Shown here: in pieces, positions 35,706 to 44,054 of the stretch
Layout: every line of letters starts with the position of its first letter
Numbering within the stretch: the first letter of the stretch is position 1
From: Frigoribacterium sp. Leaf415
Lineage (GTDB): Bacteria > Actinomycetota > Actinomycetes > Actinomycetales > Microbacteriaceae
DNA length: 64,000 nucleotides
NCBI RefSeq assembly: GCF_001424645.1
Contig: NZ_LMQR01000001.1
Span: 1,171,301-1,235,300 of the forward strand
Direction: 5' to 3'
The notes under the pieces: model-generated
What the model saw: only the letters and a program-made list of their open reading frames with translations
Told to the model about the DNA's origin: nothing
Databases searched by the model: none
Made by a program: the position numbers and the translations under genes

Positions 35706-36505
35706 GGCCTCGACCCGATCGACGGGGGCGTCACGGACTTCAGTTCGCGGAACCACTTCGGCAGCGCGAGGACGAGGTAGCCGGTGTTCGCGACGAGGAG
35801 GGCGAGGTAGACCACGGTGAACGCGGGCGGCCAGGCCAGCAGGACGAACGCGAGGCACATCAGGCCGTAGTCCGTCGGGACGACCGCAAGGGAGTAGAGC
35901 AGACCCGTGCGTCGTCCCACGGGCGCGGCGACGCCGGTCCGGGCCGCCTCCGCGCGGCGGAGCTGGTCGGTCAGGACGATGGCGAAGAAGGCCACCGTCG
36001 CCACGACCTGGTAGACGAGCGGCGCGGCCAGCAGGGCCTCGCGACCGTCCGGTTCACGCAACCACGACGCGAAGACGGCCAGGTGCAGCACCGCGATCTT
36101 GGTCGCGTCGATGACGTGGTCGAGCCACTCTCCCGCGGGGCTGCCGCCACCGCGGAGGCGGGCGACCTGCCCGTCCGCCGAGTCGAGCGCGTATCCCACG
36201 ACGAGGAGCAGGACGACGGCCAGGGCGGTGCCGATGCCGGACGGTGCGAGGGCGAGGACGGCGATGCCCGCGAAGGTGCACGCGGCACTCAGGGCGGTGA
36301 CCTGGTTCGGCGTGGCACCCAGCGTGTAGGCCACCGCGGCGGCCCAGCGACCGAGGCGGCGGTTGACGAAGCGGGAGTACGCGGGCGCACCCGTCGAGGG
36401 CTTCTGGGCCGACGCGAGGGCGGCGAGGGCGGGTCGCACGGCACGGGGCACGGCGGGTCGGGCCGAGGCCGCCTCGGCGGTCGGGGTCGTGGTGGTGTCG
36501 CTCAC
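35702..36505 (-). CDS. CDP-alcohol phosphatidyltransferase-family protein
   Basis: Integral membrane enzyme of 267 residues that transfers a phospho-alcohol from a CDP-linked donor. The complete signature D-x2-DG-x2-AR-x8-G-x3-D-x3-D is present (about residues 105-127, DSADGQVAR ... GEWLDHVID). Five to six hydrophobic segments. In this gene set it may add a phosphoalcohol to a lipid or glycan rather than make a house-keeping phospholipid; this is inference. GTG 36503-36505 overlaps the GT4 gene stop. Confidence 0.87.
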   Translation of the reverse strand: MSDTTTTPTAEAASARPAVPRAVRPALAALASAQKPSTGAPAYSRFVNRRLGRWAAAVAYTLGATPNQVTALSAACTFAGIAVLALAPSGIGTALAVVLLLVVGYALDSADGQVARLRGGGSPAGEWLDHVIDATKIAVLHLAVFASWLREPDGREALLAAPLVYQVVATVAFFAIVLTDQLRRAEAARTGVAAPVGRRTGLLYSLAVVPTDYGLMCLAFVLLAWPPAFTVVYLALLVANTGYLVLALPKWFRELKSVTPPSIGSRP

Positions 36506-37764
36506 GAGGCCACCGCCAGCGAGTCGACGTCGGCCGTGTGCAGTTCGCGCGTGACGACGGCACCGATGCGACGGCGCATGCGTTCCGGTGTGAACCGCTG
36601 CAGGTAGGCCTCGCGGGCGTGGCGCCCGGCGACGGCCAGGGTGGCGACGTCCATCGACGCGAGGATCGTCGTCAGGCCGTCGACGTCGCGACGGTCGAAG
36701 AGCCAGCCCGTGCGACCTTCGTCGACGACCTCCTCGGGACCGCCGGAGCGGCTGGCGATGACGGGACGCCCCTGGCTGAACGCCTCGAGCGTCACGAGTC
36801 CGAACCCCTCGAGGGTGTCGGTCGGCAGGATGACCGCGTCGGCGTCGCGCAGGTAGGGCGACGCGTCGTCGACCTCTCCCACGACCGTGACCGTCTCGGG
36901 CCGCGAGACGATCGCGGCGACGAGACCGGGCACGTCGACGGAGGACCCGACGGCCGGGGGGCCGCCGAGGACGACGAGCTGGCCGGGGCAGCCCGCCGCG
37001 TTCCAGGCGGTGAGCAGCGTCGCGTGGCCCTTGTGGCCGTTCCATCGGCTCGCCACGACGTACTGGGGTGCGCGGCCCTCGGCGCGGTCGATCGCGGCGA
37101 TCGATCGGTCCGAGACGCCGTTGTGGACCACGACGGCACGCGAGTCCTCCGCGAGGCCGGACGAGTCGAGCACCGAGCGGGACACGGCGACCAGCGAGGT
37201 GCAGGCACGGGCCAGGGGACGGAGGCCACGACGGTCACCGTCGCTCCAGGGCTCCTGCAGGTGTCCCACGACGCGGCGGACGCCCATGGCCCGGGCGACG
37301 GGAGCGACGACGAGACAGGCGCTCGTCGCGCAGTAGACGAGGTCGAAGTGGCGTCCCGACAGGCGGAGCGCCGTGCGGGCCGCGTCGCGGGCCAGGCGGA
37401 CGAGTCCGAGCGCCCCGAGCCGGGTCCGGCGCAGGATCGGCAGGGGCGTCCGCTCGACGCGCGCCCCGAGCTCGCGCAGCCTCGGGCCCAGGGGCCCGAC
37501 CGCGACGTCGGAGGGCAGCCAGACCGTGACGTCGAGGTCGTCGCGGGCGGCGAGCTCGCCGACCACCTCGAGCACGATCCGGTCCGAGCCGTACATCTCG
37601 TCGGACGAGTGCACGAGCAGCACCCGGCTGCGACGCGATCCCCTCCGGCGGCGGGGGAGTTCGGGCAGGTCGACGCCCGGGCGGGCGTCCTCCCGCGTGG
37701 CCGATGAGGCGGTCGCCGCCGGTGCGGACTGGCGGTCCCGGTAGTGCCTGATGTCGACGGACAT
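36502..37764 (-). CDS. GT4-family glycosyltransferase of the envelope operon
   Basis: Glycosyltransferase of 420 residues. The N-terminal domain starts after a basic ~45-residue tail with RVLLVHSSDEMYGSDR, the C-terminal donor site shows VVASRWNGHKGHATLL, and LPTDTLEGFGLVTLEAFSQG carries the E-x7-E. ATG 37762-37764 follows GGGGAGAG. The open frame extends much further upstream in low-complexity sequence that overlaps the sugar transferase gene and is not coding. It likely adds the second sugar to the lipid-linked primer made by the preceding gene product. Confidence 0.87.
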   Translation of the reverse strand: MSVDIRHYRDRQSAPAATASSATREDARPGVDLPELPRRRRGSRRSRVLLVHSSDEMYGSDRIVLEVVGELAARDDLDVTVWLPSDVAVGPLGPRLRELGARVERTPLPILRRTRLGALGLVRLARDAARTALRLSGRHFDLVYCATSACLVVAPVARAMGVRRVVGHLQEPWSDGDRRGLRPLARACTSLVAVSRSVLDSSGLAEDSRAVVVHNGVSDRSIAAIDRAEGRAPQYVVASRWNGHKGHATLLTAWNAAGCPGQLVVLGGPPAVGSSVDVPGLVAAIVSRPETVTVVGEVDDASPYLRDADAVILPTDTLEGFGLVTLEAFSQGRPVIASRSGGPEEVVDEGRTGWLFDRRDVDGLTTILASMDVATLAVAGRHAREAYLQRFTPERMRRRIGAVVTRELHTADVDSLAVAS

Positions 37765-37841
37765 GCTCTCTCCCCTGTCGTCGTGAGCGTGGTCCGGGCC
37801 CGTGATCGGCCCGTGGTGGTCTCGGATGCTGCTGGAGGGGC

Positions 37842-39413
37842 TCAATACGCTCCCCGGTGCTCGAAGAGGACGCGGACGGTGCGCCACATGATGACGAAGT
37901 CGACCGTCAGCGACCAGTTCTCGACGTAGTAGAGATCGAGGCGGACGCTCTCCTCCCAGCTGAGGTCGCTGCGTCCGTTCACCTGCCACATGCCGGTGAG
38001 GCCGGGCTTGATGTACAGGCGCCGGTGGACGTGGTCCTCGTACCCCTCGACCTCGCGCGGGAGGGGCGGGCGGGGCCCGACGACGCTCATCTCGCCCCGG
38101 ACGATGTTCCACAGCTGGGGCAGCTCGTCGAGCGACCAGCGGCGGAGGACTCCACCGACGCGGGTGACCCGGGGGTCGGACTTCATCTTGAAGAGGAGGC
38201 CCGCACCCTCGTCGGCCTGCGTCAGGTCGGCGAGTCGGCTCTCGGCGTCGACGACCATCGAGCGGAACTTCAGCATCTCGAAGGTGCGCCCGTCCCGGCC
38301 GACCCGTCGCTGTCGGAACAGCACAGGGCCGGGGCCGTCGAGCCGCACCGCCAGGGCGACCACCGCGAACACCGGCGCGAGGACGATGAGGGCGGCGGAC
38401 GCCAGCACCAGATCGGACAGACGCTTGAGGGCGTGCCGCGGACCGTCGAACTGAGGGAGCTCGACGTGCATCAGGGGGAGACCCTCGACCGGGCGGTAGT
38501 GGATGCGCGGCCCGGCCACGTTCGTCAGTCGCGAGGCGATGACGAGCTCCGTCGCGCGTCCTTCGAGCGACCATCCGAGGTCGCGGAGGTACTCGCGGCC
38601 ACGTCCCGGTTCGCCGGCGACGATGACGCTCTCGGCGCCCAGACGCCAGACCGCACGGGGGACGCCGTCGAGGTCCGCCACCACGGGGACGACGCGGCCC
38701 CCGACGACGATGCCTCGCGGGTCGGCGTCCGGGACGGCGGCCCCGACGACGTCGTAGACGGCACCGCTCGTCTTGTCGATGCGACGGACGACGTCGGCGA
38801 TGTCGTCGCGCGATCCCACGATGACCGCCCTCGAGAGGTAGTGGCCCTTCGCACGCTGACGCTCGAGCCAGCGCCGCATCGTCCACCGGCCGACGACCAG
38901 GCCGGCCCCGCCGACGGGCAGCGCCACCAGGAAGTAGCCCTCGCCGCCGATGTGACCGACCGAGGCGAACCCGATCGCCACGACGGCGAAGGCCCACACG
39001 CTGGCCGTGAGGAGGCGCTTGTACTCCACGACGCCGCTGCCGACGACCGCGAGGTCGCGGGTGCGGTGCAGCGTCAGGCACAGGGTCCAGACCAGTCCGA
39101 CGACGACGGGCAACCCGGGCGAGCCGACCGACTCGACGAGGGTGGACGCGTCCGAGCCCTGACCGGCGGCGATGGCGCGCGCGGCGTCGACCGCGACGGC
39201 ACCGACGATGCTCAGGGTCAGGACGACGGTGTCGACGAGGCGGAGACGGCGCCGGTAGCGGCGGGCCCAGGCGGCGCCGGACTCGGCGTCGTGGGTCGCG
39301 GCCGGGGAGGCGAGGGGCGCCTCCGACTCGGGCAGGTCGAACGGGGGGTCGATCCGTCGCGGTGACGACGGTCCGACCAGGACTGAGCGGAGTTCGCTCT
39401 GCGTGCTGGACAT
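37842..39413 (-). CDS. Polyprenyl-phosphate sugar-1-phosphate transferase (exopolysaccharide initiation)
   Basis: Initiating enzyme (WbaP/CpsE type) that puts a sugar-1-phosphate on undecaprenyl phosphate. The 523 residues have four N-terminal membrane helices (about 60-190), a Rossmann-like middle, another helix (about 345-367) and the C-terminal catalytic domain with FRQRRVGRDGRTFEMLKFRSM, KMKSDPRVTRVG, SLDELPQLWNIV and GMWQVNGRSDLSWEE. ATG 39411-39413 is chosen; an in-frame GTG at 39447-39449 is possible, and neither has a clear ribosome-binding site. First gene of the envelope operon. Confidence 0.9.
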   Translation of the reverse strand: MSSTQSELRSVLVGPSSPRRIDPPFDLPESEAPLASPAATHDAESGAAWARRYRRRLRLVDTVVLTLSIVGAVAVDAARAIAAGQGSDASTLVESVGSPGLPVVVGLVWTLCLTLHRTRDLAVVGSGVVEYKRLLTASVWAFAVVAIGFASVGHIGGEGYFLVALPVGGAGLVVGRWTMRRWLERQRAKGHYLSRAVIVGSRDDIADVVRRIDKTSGAVYDVVGAAVPDADPRGIVVGGRVVPVVADLDGVPRAVWRLGAESVIVAGEPGRGREYLRDLGWSLEGRATELVIASRLTNVAGPRIHYRPVEGLPLMHVELPQFDGPRHALKRLSDLVLASAALIVLAPVFAVVALAVRLDGPGPVLFRQRRVGRDGRTFEMLKFRSMVVDAESRLADLTQADEGAGLLFKMKSDPRVTRVGGVLRRWSLDELPQLWNIVRGEMSVVGPRPPLPREVEGYEDHVHRRLYIKPGLTGMWQVNGRSDLSWEESVRLDLYYVENWSLTVDFVIMWRTVRVLFEHRGAY

Positions 39414-40048
39414 CGGGTCTCGGGTTCGGGTAGGGGACGGCACGCCCACGTCGGTGGTGACGACGGGGCGGTGGCGGGCGGTCGATCGAGGTTCGGGTTC
39501 GATCGACCGCCCAGGCGTCGCGCCGGAACACGGGCGTCACGAGGGTGCGGGACGTCCGGCGGGGCGGCGACGGGCGCGTCGGGCAGCGGGTCTGCTCGAC
39601 GCACGATTCGGGTCGGTGCGGTGATGCGGGAGCAGATGCTCCCGGTGAGAGGGTCGGGTTTCTCGGTTCCTGGTGATTTCGGGTCGACCAGGAGGATGCT
39701 GTGACTCTAGTTCGGGGGGCACCCGACACTGGAGCCTATCAAGACCCCCCGTTCGGGGGCGTTCGTGTCCCCCCTGTTGCCGACACCCGAACGGGTGACC
39801 CCCGACCCCCGTCGTGTCACCCGTGCGGGGGTGACAAGGAGCCGTGAAACGCGGTGGCGCGGCGTGTCCCTCCGAGGGCAGGATGCGAGCCTCCGGGCGC
39901 CCTGTGCAAAACACCTGATCAGAAGCCTGATCACACGGACCGATGAGTGCCCGACACGCAGACGAGGGCGGGGTTCACGTTCCCGACACGTGTCGTTCAT
40001 CTGACCTCGTCCCCCTCTCGGAGGACACCCGTGGGGTACACACGAACA
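39414..40048. other. Structured non-coding region upstream of the envelope operon
   Basis: About 635 bp with no credible gene and visibly higher A/T content than its flanks. It holds an 11-bp stem-loop (39478-39488 with 39500-39510), a CACCCGAACGGGTG dyad (39784-39797), two ACGGGTGAC/GTCACCCGT elements (39791-39799, 39816-39824) and two CCTGATCA boxes (39914-39921 and 39926-39933). It probably contains the promoter, a leader and regulator sites of the envelope operon. Confidence 0.6.
39478..39510 (-). promoter_or_regulatory. Leader stem-loop before the sugar transferase
   Basis: Perfect 11-bp inverted repeat with an 11-nt loop, about 65-100 nt before the ATG on the minus strand. Could be a leader hairpin or an operator. 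Confidence 0.45.
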
Positions 40049-40078
40049 GCGCCCCCCGACCGATCGGTCGAGGGGCGC
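40049..40078 (-). terminator. Terminator of the osmoprotectant operon
   Basis: A 13-bp stem with one mismatch and a GATC loop, just downstream of the substrate-binding protein gene. Confidence 0.8.
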
Positions 40079-40109
40079 ATCACCCGTCACAATCACCCTC
40101 GTCCGCGTG

Positions 40110-41123
40110 TCACGGACGGGTGACGAATCCCTGCTCGACCATCCAGTCGAAGGCCACGTCGGCCGGCTCCTCGCCCTCGACGTCGACCGCCAGGTTGAGA
40201 CGGCGCATCTCGGTGTCGGTGAGGGCGGGCGAGATCTCGTCGTAGACCTCGGCCAGCTGGGGGTACTCCTCGAGCGTGGCCGTCGAGAGCACCGGTGCCG
40301 CGTTGTAGGCGGGGAAGAACCCGCGGTCGTCCTCGAGCACGTCGAGGTCGAGCGAGTCGATCCGACCGTCGGTCGTGAAGACCTCGCCGAAGTTGCAGCT
40401 GCCCCGGTCCGTCGCGGTGTAGACCGTGCCCGTGTCGAGGATGCTGACGTTGCTCGTCGGCACGCCGTCCGCGGCCCCGAGTTCGAGCCCGTAGGCCGCG
40501 AGCATGGGGGCGAAGCCGTCGGCCCGCGAGTTGAACTCGGCCTCGACGCAGAAGGTGCGCTGGTCGACGGGCAGGTCGGCGATCTGCGAGAGCGACGTGA
40601 TGTCGCCCAGCTCGGGCACGGCCTCCGCCCGGACGGCCATGGCGTAGGTGTTGTTGAGGGGCGCCGGCTCGAGCCAGGTCAGTCCGTTGTCGGCGTCCGC
40701 GTCACGGACGGCCTCGTACTGCTCCTGCTGGTCGGGGATGCCCTCCGCCTCGGCGAGGTAGGTCAGCCAGGCGGTGCCGGTGTACTCGTAGGTCATGTCG
40801 GCCGTGCCGTCGAGCATCAGCTGTCGCACCGCCACCGACCCCGGCACGTTCGTCATGTCGGTCACCTCGAAGCCCGCGGCCTGGGCGGCGAGCACCGCGA
40901 TCTTGCCGAGGATGAGTTGCTCGGTGAAGTTCTTCGCCGTCACGGTGATGGCTGCGTCCTCGGGCAGCCCCTCGATGGCGCGGATCGAGCCGGGTGCCAC
41001 CGCGGGCACGAACGCCGTCGCCGGTTGCAGGCCGCATCCGGTCAGCGCGACCGTCGCCGCGGCGGCGACGGCGAGGGCCGAGGAGGCGCGGCGCAGCCGG
41101 CGGGGGAGGCGTGAGGCGGTCAT
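40110..41123 (-). CDS. Glycine betaine/osmoprotectant ABC transporter substrate-binding lipoprotein
   Basis: OpuAC/ProX-type binding protein, 337 residues. The N-terminus is a lipoprotein signal with the lipobox LTGC (about residues 27-30). KNFTEQLILGKI, YEYTGTAW and the ATDRGSCNFGEVFTTDGRI stretch are typical of quaternary-amine binding proteins. The ATG 41121-41123 overlaps the permease stop (ATGA). Last gene in an importer operon of the order permease-ATPase-permease-binding protein. Confidence 0.9.
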   Translation of the reverse strand: MTASRLPRRLRRASSALAVAAAATVALTGCGLQPATAFVPAVAPGSIRAIEGLPEDAAITVTAKNFTEQLILGKIAVLAAQAAGFEVTDMTNVPGSVAVRQLMLDGTADMTYEYTGTAWLTYLAEAEGIPDQQEQYEAVRDADADNGLTWLEPAPLNNTYAMAVRAEAVPELGDITSLSQIADLPVDQRTFCVEAEFNSRADGFAPMLAAYGLELGAADGVPTSNVSILDTGTVYTATDRGSCNFGEVFTTDGRIDSLDLDVLEDDRGFFPAYNAAPVLSTATLEEYPQLAEVYDEISPALTDTEMRRLNLAVDVEGEEPADVAFDWMVEQGFVTRP

Positions 41124-41914
41124 TCGCGGAGTCCCTTCGGACGGGCGACGTACTCGACGACGCGACCCAGCCAGTCGATCATGAGGGCGAGCAGGGCGAT
41201 GAGCAGGGCCCCGGAGACGAGGACCCGGGGCAGGAAGAGGTTGACCCCGGTGGTGATGAGCAGGCCCAGGCCGCCGGCGCCGATGAAGGTGGCGAGGGCC
41301 GCCGACCCGACGAGCAGCACGAGGGCCGTGCGGATGCCGGAGAGCATCACGGGGACGGCCAGCGGCAGCTCGACCTTGAGCAGGACCGACGACGCGCTCA
41401 TGCCCATGCCTCGACCGGCCTCGACGAGGCGGGCGTCGACGCTCTGCAGTCCGATCATGGTGTTCCGCAGCACCGGCAGCACCGCGTACAGCACGAGCGC
41501 CACGACGGCCGCCCAGAAGGTGAAGCCGAGCCAGAACGCGAGCAGCACGATGAGACCGATGGCCGGTGCGGCCTGCCCGAAGTTCGCGACGACCAGCACG
41601 GGTCCGCTGATGCGGACGAACGGGCGCCGGGTGAGCAGCACCCCGAGGGGGATCGCGAGCACGAGCACGATCGCCGCCGACACGAACGTCAGGGCGAGGT
41701 GCTCGCCCGTGTAGGCCAGCAGGTCGGAGGGGTTGAGGGTGGTGCGTTCGGCCGTCGTCAGGTCGGCCGTGGTCAGCCAGACGACGAACGCCGCGAACAC
41801 GGCGAGCACGGCCACGGGTTGCACGAGCAGTCCGAGCCACGCCGGGCGGGACCCGCGCCGACCGGACGAGCTCCCGTCGACCGGGGCCGAGGCCGGGGCG
41901 ACCGAGGCGGTCAT
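41120..41914 (-). CDS. Osmoprotectant ABC transporter permease
   Basis: OpuB-type permease of 264 residues with about six membrane helices and the conserved coupling region GLQSVDARLVEAGRGMGM (about 155-172). The 44-residue N-terminus is low-complexity. ATG 41912-41914 overlaps the ATPase stop (ATGA). It pairs with the second permease in the operon. Confidence 0.9.
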   Translation of the reverse strand: MTASVAPASAPVDGSSSGRRGSRPAWLGLLVQPVAVLAVFAAFVVWLTTADLTTAERTTLNPSDLLAYTGEHLALTFVSAAIVLVLAIPLGVLLTRRPFVRISGPVLVVANFGQAAPAIGLIVLLAFWLGFTFWAAVVALVLYAVLPVLRNTMIGLQSVDARLVEAGRGMGMSASSVLLKVELPLAVPVMLSGIRTALVLLVGSAALATFIGAGGLGLLITTGVNLFLPRVLVSGALLIALLALMIDWLGRVVEYVARPKGLRE

Positions 41915-43173
41915 GCCGCGTCCTCGTCGTCCGCGGGGGCCCCCGGCACGACGTCGAACGAGCCCGTGTTGGTGCCCACCGGCGCGTCGTGCTGGGCCTC
42001 GGCGGCCGACGCGCGCGCCCGGGTGATGGCCTCCATCACGACCTCGACCGTGATGACGCCGATGAAGGCGTCGCGCCGGCCCGTGACGAGCGCGGCACCC
42101 GCACTCGAGACCAGCATGGTGTCGAGTGCGTCGTTCAGCGTGGCGCCGCTGCCGATGACGGGCAGGTCGGCGTCGGGTGTCGAGCCCAGCACGCCGAGAC
42201 GGCCGAGCTGTCGGCGCGAGGGCCACGAGACCGGTCGTTCCCGATCGTCGACGACGACCGCGTGGCCGTGGCCTGCCGCCTCGACGCGGGCGAGGACGTC
42301 GACGGCGGACTCGCCCGAGCGGGCGACGACGGCCTCGGCGAGGTCGACGTCGCGCACGCGCGTCAACGTCAGCTGCTTGAGGCCGGCCCCCGACCCGATG
42401 AAGTTCTCGACGAACTCGTTCGCCGGCTCCGCGAGGATGCGCTCGGGGGTGTCGTACTGCACGATCCGTGCGCCCTCGGAGAAGATGACGATCCAGTCGC
42501 CGAGCTTGACGGCCTCGTCGAAGTCGTGGGTGACGATGACGATGGTCTTCTGCAGCTCGTGCTGGATGTTGATCAGCTCGTCCTGCAGGCGCTGACGGGT
42601 GATCGGGTCCACGGCGCCGAAGGGCTCGTCCATCAGCAGCACGGGCGGGTCCGCCGCCAGCGCCCGGGCGACGCCGACGCGCTGCTGCTGACCGCCGGAG
42701 AGCTCGCGCGGGTACCGGTCTCGGTACGTGGCCGGATCGAGCGACACGAGTTCGAGCAACTCGTCGACGCGGGCCGCGATGCGCTCCTTCGACCAGCCGA
42801 GCATCTTCGGCACGATCGCGATGTTCGCCGCGACGCTCATGTGCGGGAACAGTCCGCCGGCCTGGATCACGTAGCCGATGCGACGGCGCAGCTCGTCGCC
42901 GTCGATCGAAGTGACGTCGTCGTCGCCGAGGACGATGCGTCCCTCGGAGGGCTCGATCAACCGGTTGATCATCTTGAGCGTGGTCGTCTTGCCGCAGCCC
43001 GAGGGCCCGACGAGCATGACGATCTTCCCGGCGGGGATCTCGAGGGTGATGCCGTCCACGGCCGGCTTCGCCTGGCCGGGGTACCGCTTCGTGACCTGGT
43101 CGAGGGTGATGCTGCGACCCGAGACCTCGTCCGAGGGGGACGAGGAGGCGCGGGTGGGGTCAGTTCTGGACAC
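41911..43173 (-). CDS. Osmoprotectant ABC transporter ATPase with CBS domains
   Basis: OpuCA/ProV-type ATPase of 420 residues. Walker A is GPSGCGKTT (about 56-64), Q-loop in VIQAGGLFPHM, signature ELSGGQQQRVGVARAL, Walker B LLMDEPFGAVD. The C-terminal region from about residue 275 is a CBS-domain pair, the known sensor of ionic strength in OpuA-type systems. GTG 43171-43173 overlaps the end of the first permease by 14 bp. A copy of the dispersed motif encodes TRASSS near the N-terminus. Confidence 0.92.
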   Translation of the reverse strand: MSRTDPTRASSSPSDEVSGRSITLDQVTKRYPGQAKPAVDGITLEIPAGKIVMLVGPSGCGKTTTLKMINRLIEPSEGRIVLGDDDVTSIDGDELRRRIGYVIQAGGLFPHMSVAANIAIVPKMLGWSKERIAARVDELLELVSLDPATYRDRYPRELSGGQQQRVGVARALAADPPVLLMDEPFGAVDPITRQRLQDELINIQHELQKTIVIVTHDFDEAVKLGDWIVIFSEGARIVQYDTPERILAEPANEFVENFIGSGAGLKQLTLTRVRDVDLAEAVVARSGESAVDVLARVEAAGHGHAVVVDDRERPVSWPSRRQLGRLGVLGSTPDADLPVIGSGATLNDALDTMLVSSAGAALVTGRRDAFIGVITVEVVMEAITRARASAAEAQHDAPVGTNTGSFDVVPGAPADDEDAA

Positions 43174-43810
43174 GGATGCCTCTCGAGACGGTCAGGCGGC
43201 CGAGGCCGACGAGGAGGAGGTCGAGGACGAGGGCGAGCAGGACGACGCCCACCACGCCCGTGACCACGGAGGCGAGCGCGTTCGCCCCGCCGAGTCGGGA
43301 CAGGCCCGAGAAGATGAAGCCGCCGAGGCCGGGCCCCAGCGCGTAGGCCGCCACGGCGGCGATGCCCATGACCATCTGCGCGCTCACGCGGATGCCCGTG
43401 AGGATGATCGGCCACGCGAGGGGCATCTGGACGGTCGCGAGGGTGCGGAACCGGCCCATGCCGATGCCCCGCGCCGACTCGACGACGGAGCCGTCGACCT
43501 CGTGGAGTCCGACGACGGCGTTGCGCAGGATCGGCAGGGCGGCGAAGAACGTCACGACGATGACCGACGGTGCGACGCCGAAGCCCGCGAAGGGGATCAG
43601 GAGGCCGACGAGCGCGAACGACGGGAGGGTCAGCCCGACGGCGGAGACGCCGTTCGCCAGGGAGTAGAGCCTGGGACTGCGGTGCACGAGGGCGGCGAGA
43701 CCGACCGAGATGAGCACGGCCAGGACGAGGCACTGCACCACGAGGGAGAAGTGCTGCCAGGAGGCGAACCAGATCTGGCTCCACCGGTCCACCACGAAAT
43801 CCCACGCCAC
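43160..43810 (-). CDS. Osmoprotectant ABC transporter permease (first in operon)
   Basis: Permease of about 216 residues with five to six membrane helices and the coupling motif GLHEVDGSVVESARGIGMGRF. GTG 43808-43810 is preferred because GGGGAG sits 9 nt upstream; the in-frame ATG 43817-43819 is too close to that sequence, and 43859-43861 is possible. It leads the operon; the promoter should lie in 43862-44054. Confidence 0.87.
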   Translation of the reverse strand: MAWDFVVDRWSQIWFASWQHFSLVVQCLVLAVLISVGLAALVHRSPRLYSLANGVSAVGLTLPSFALVGLLIPFAGFGVAPSVIVVTFFAALPILRNAVVGLHEVDGSVVESARGIGMGRFRTLATVQMPLAWPIILTGIRVSAQMVMGIAAVAAYALGPGLGGFIFSGLSRLGGANALASVVTGVVGVVLLALVLDLLLVGLGRLTVSRGIRVQN

Positions 43811-43994
43811 GCAGACCATCTCCCCGTCGCCGGCACCGACCGTCGGTCCGGACGGCCGCACCTCGGAGGACGACCGGCGTCCACCCTAGCCACGGCCCCT
43901 GCGCCGCGTCATGTCGCAGAGCACCGCGCACGGGGCCGGGGTGTCCGCTGCCGTTACCAGATCGGATGAAGAGAATCCCTGGTGGCGACGGCTT

Positions 43995-44010
43995 GTCGAC
44001 TGCAGCCGAC
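43995..44010. promoter_or_regulatory. Imperfect palindrome upstream of the osmoprotectant operon
   Basis: GTCGACTGCAGCCGAC is symmetrical at 14 of 16 positions and lies in the 240-bp gap between the monooxygenase and permease genes. Possible operator. Confidence 0.35.
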
Positions 44011-44054
44011 ACCCCGTTGTAACGATCCTGGGTTTCGTGCCCGTCGGGCCTCCG

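Noticed and set aside
36502..39729. 1075-codon frame suggesting a giant fusion protein with the GT4
   Set aside because: Its upstream half overlaps the sugar transferase in another frame and is Arg/Pro low-complexity; the GT4 begins at ATG 37764 with a good ribosome-binding site.
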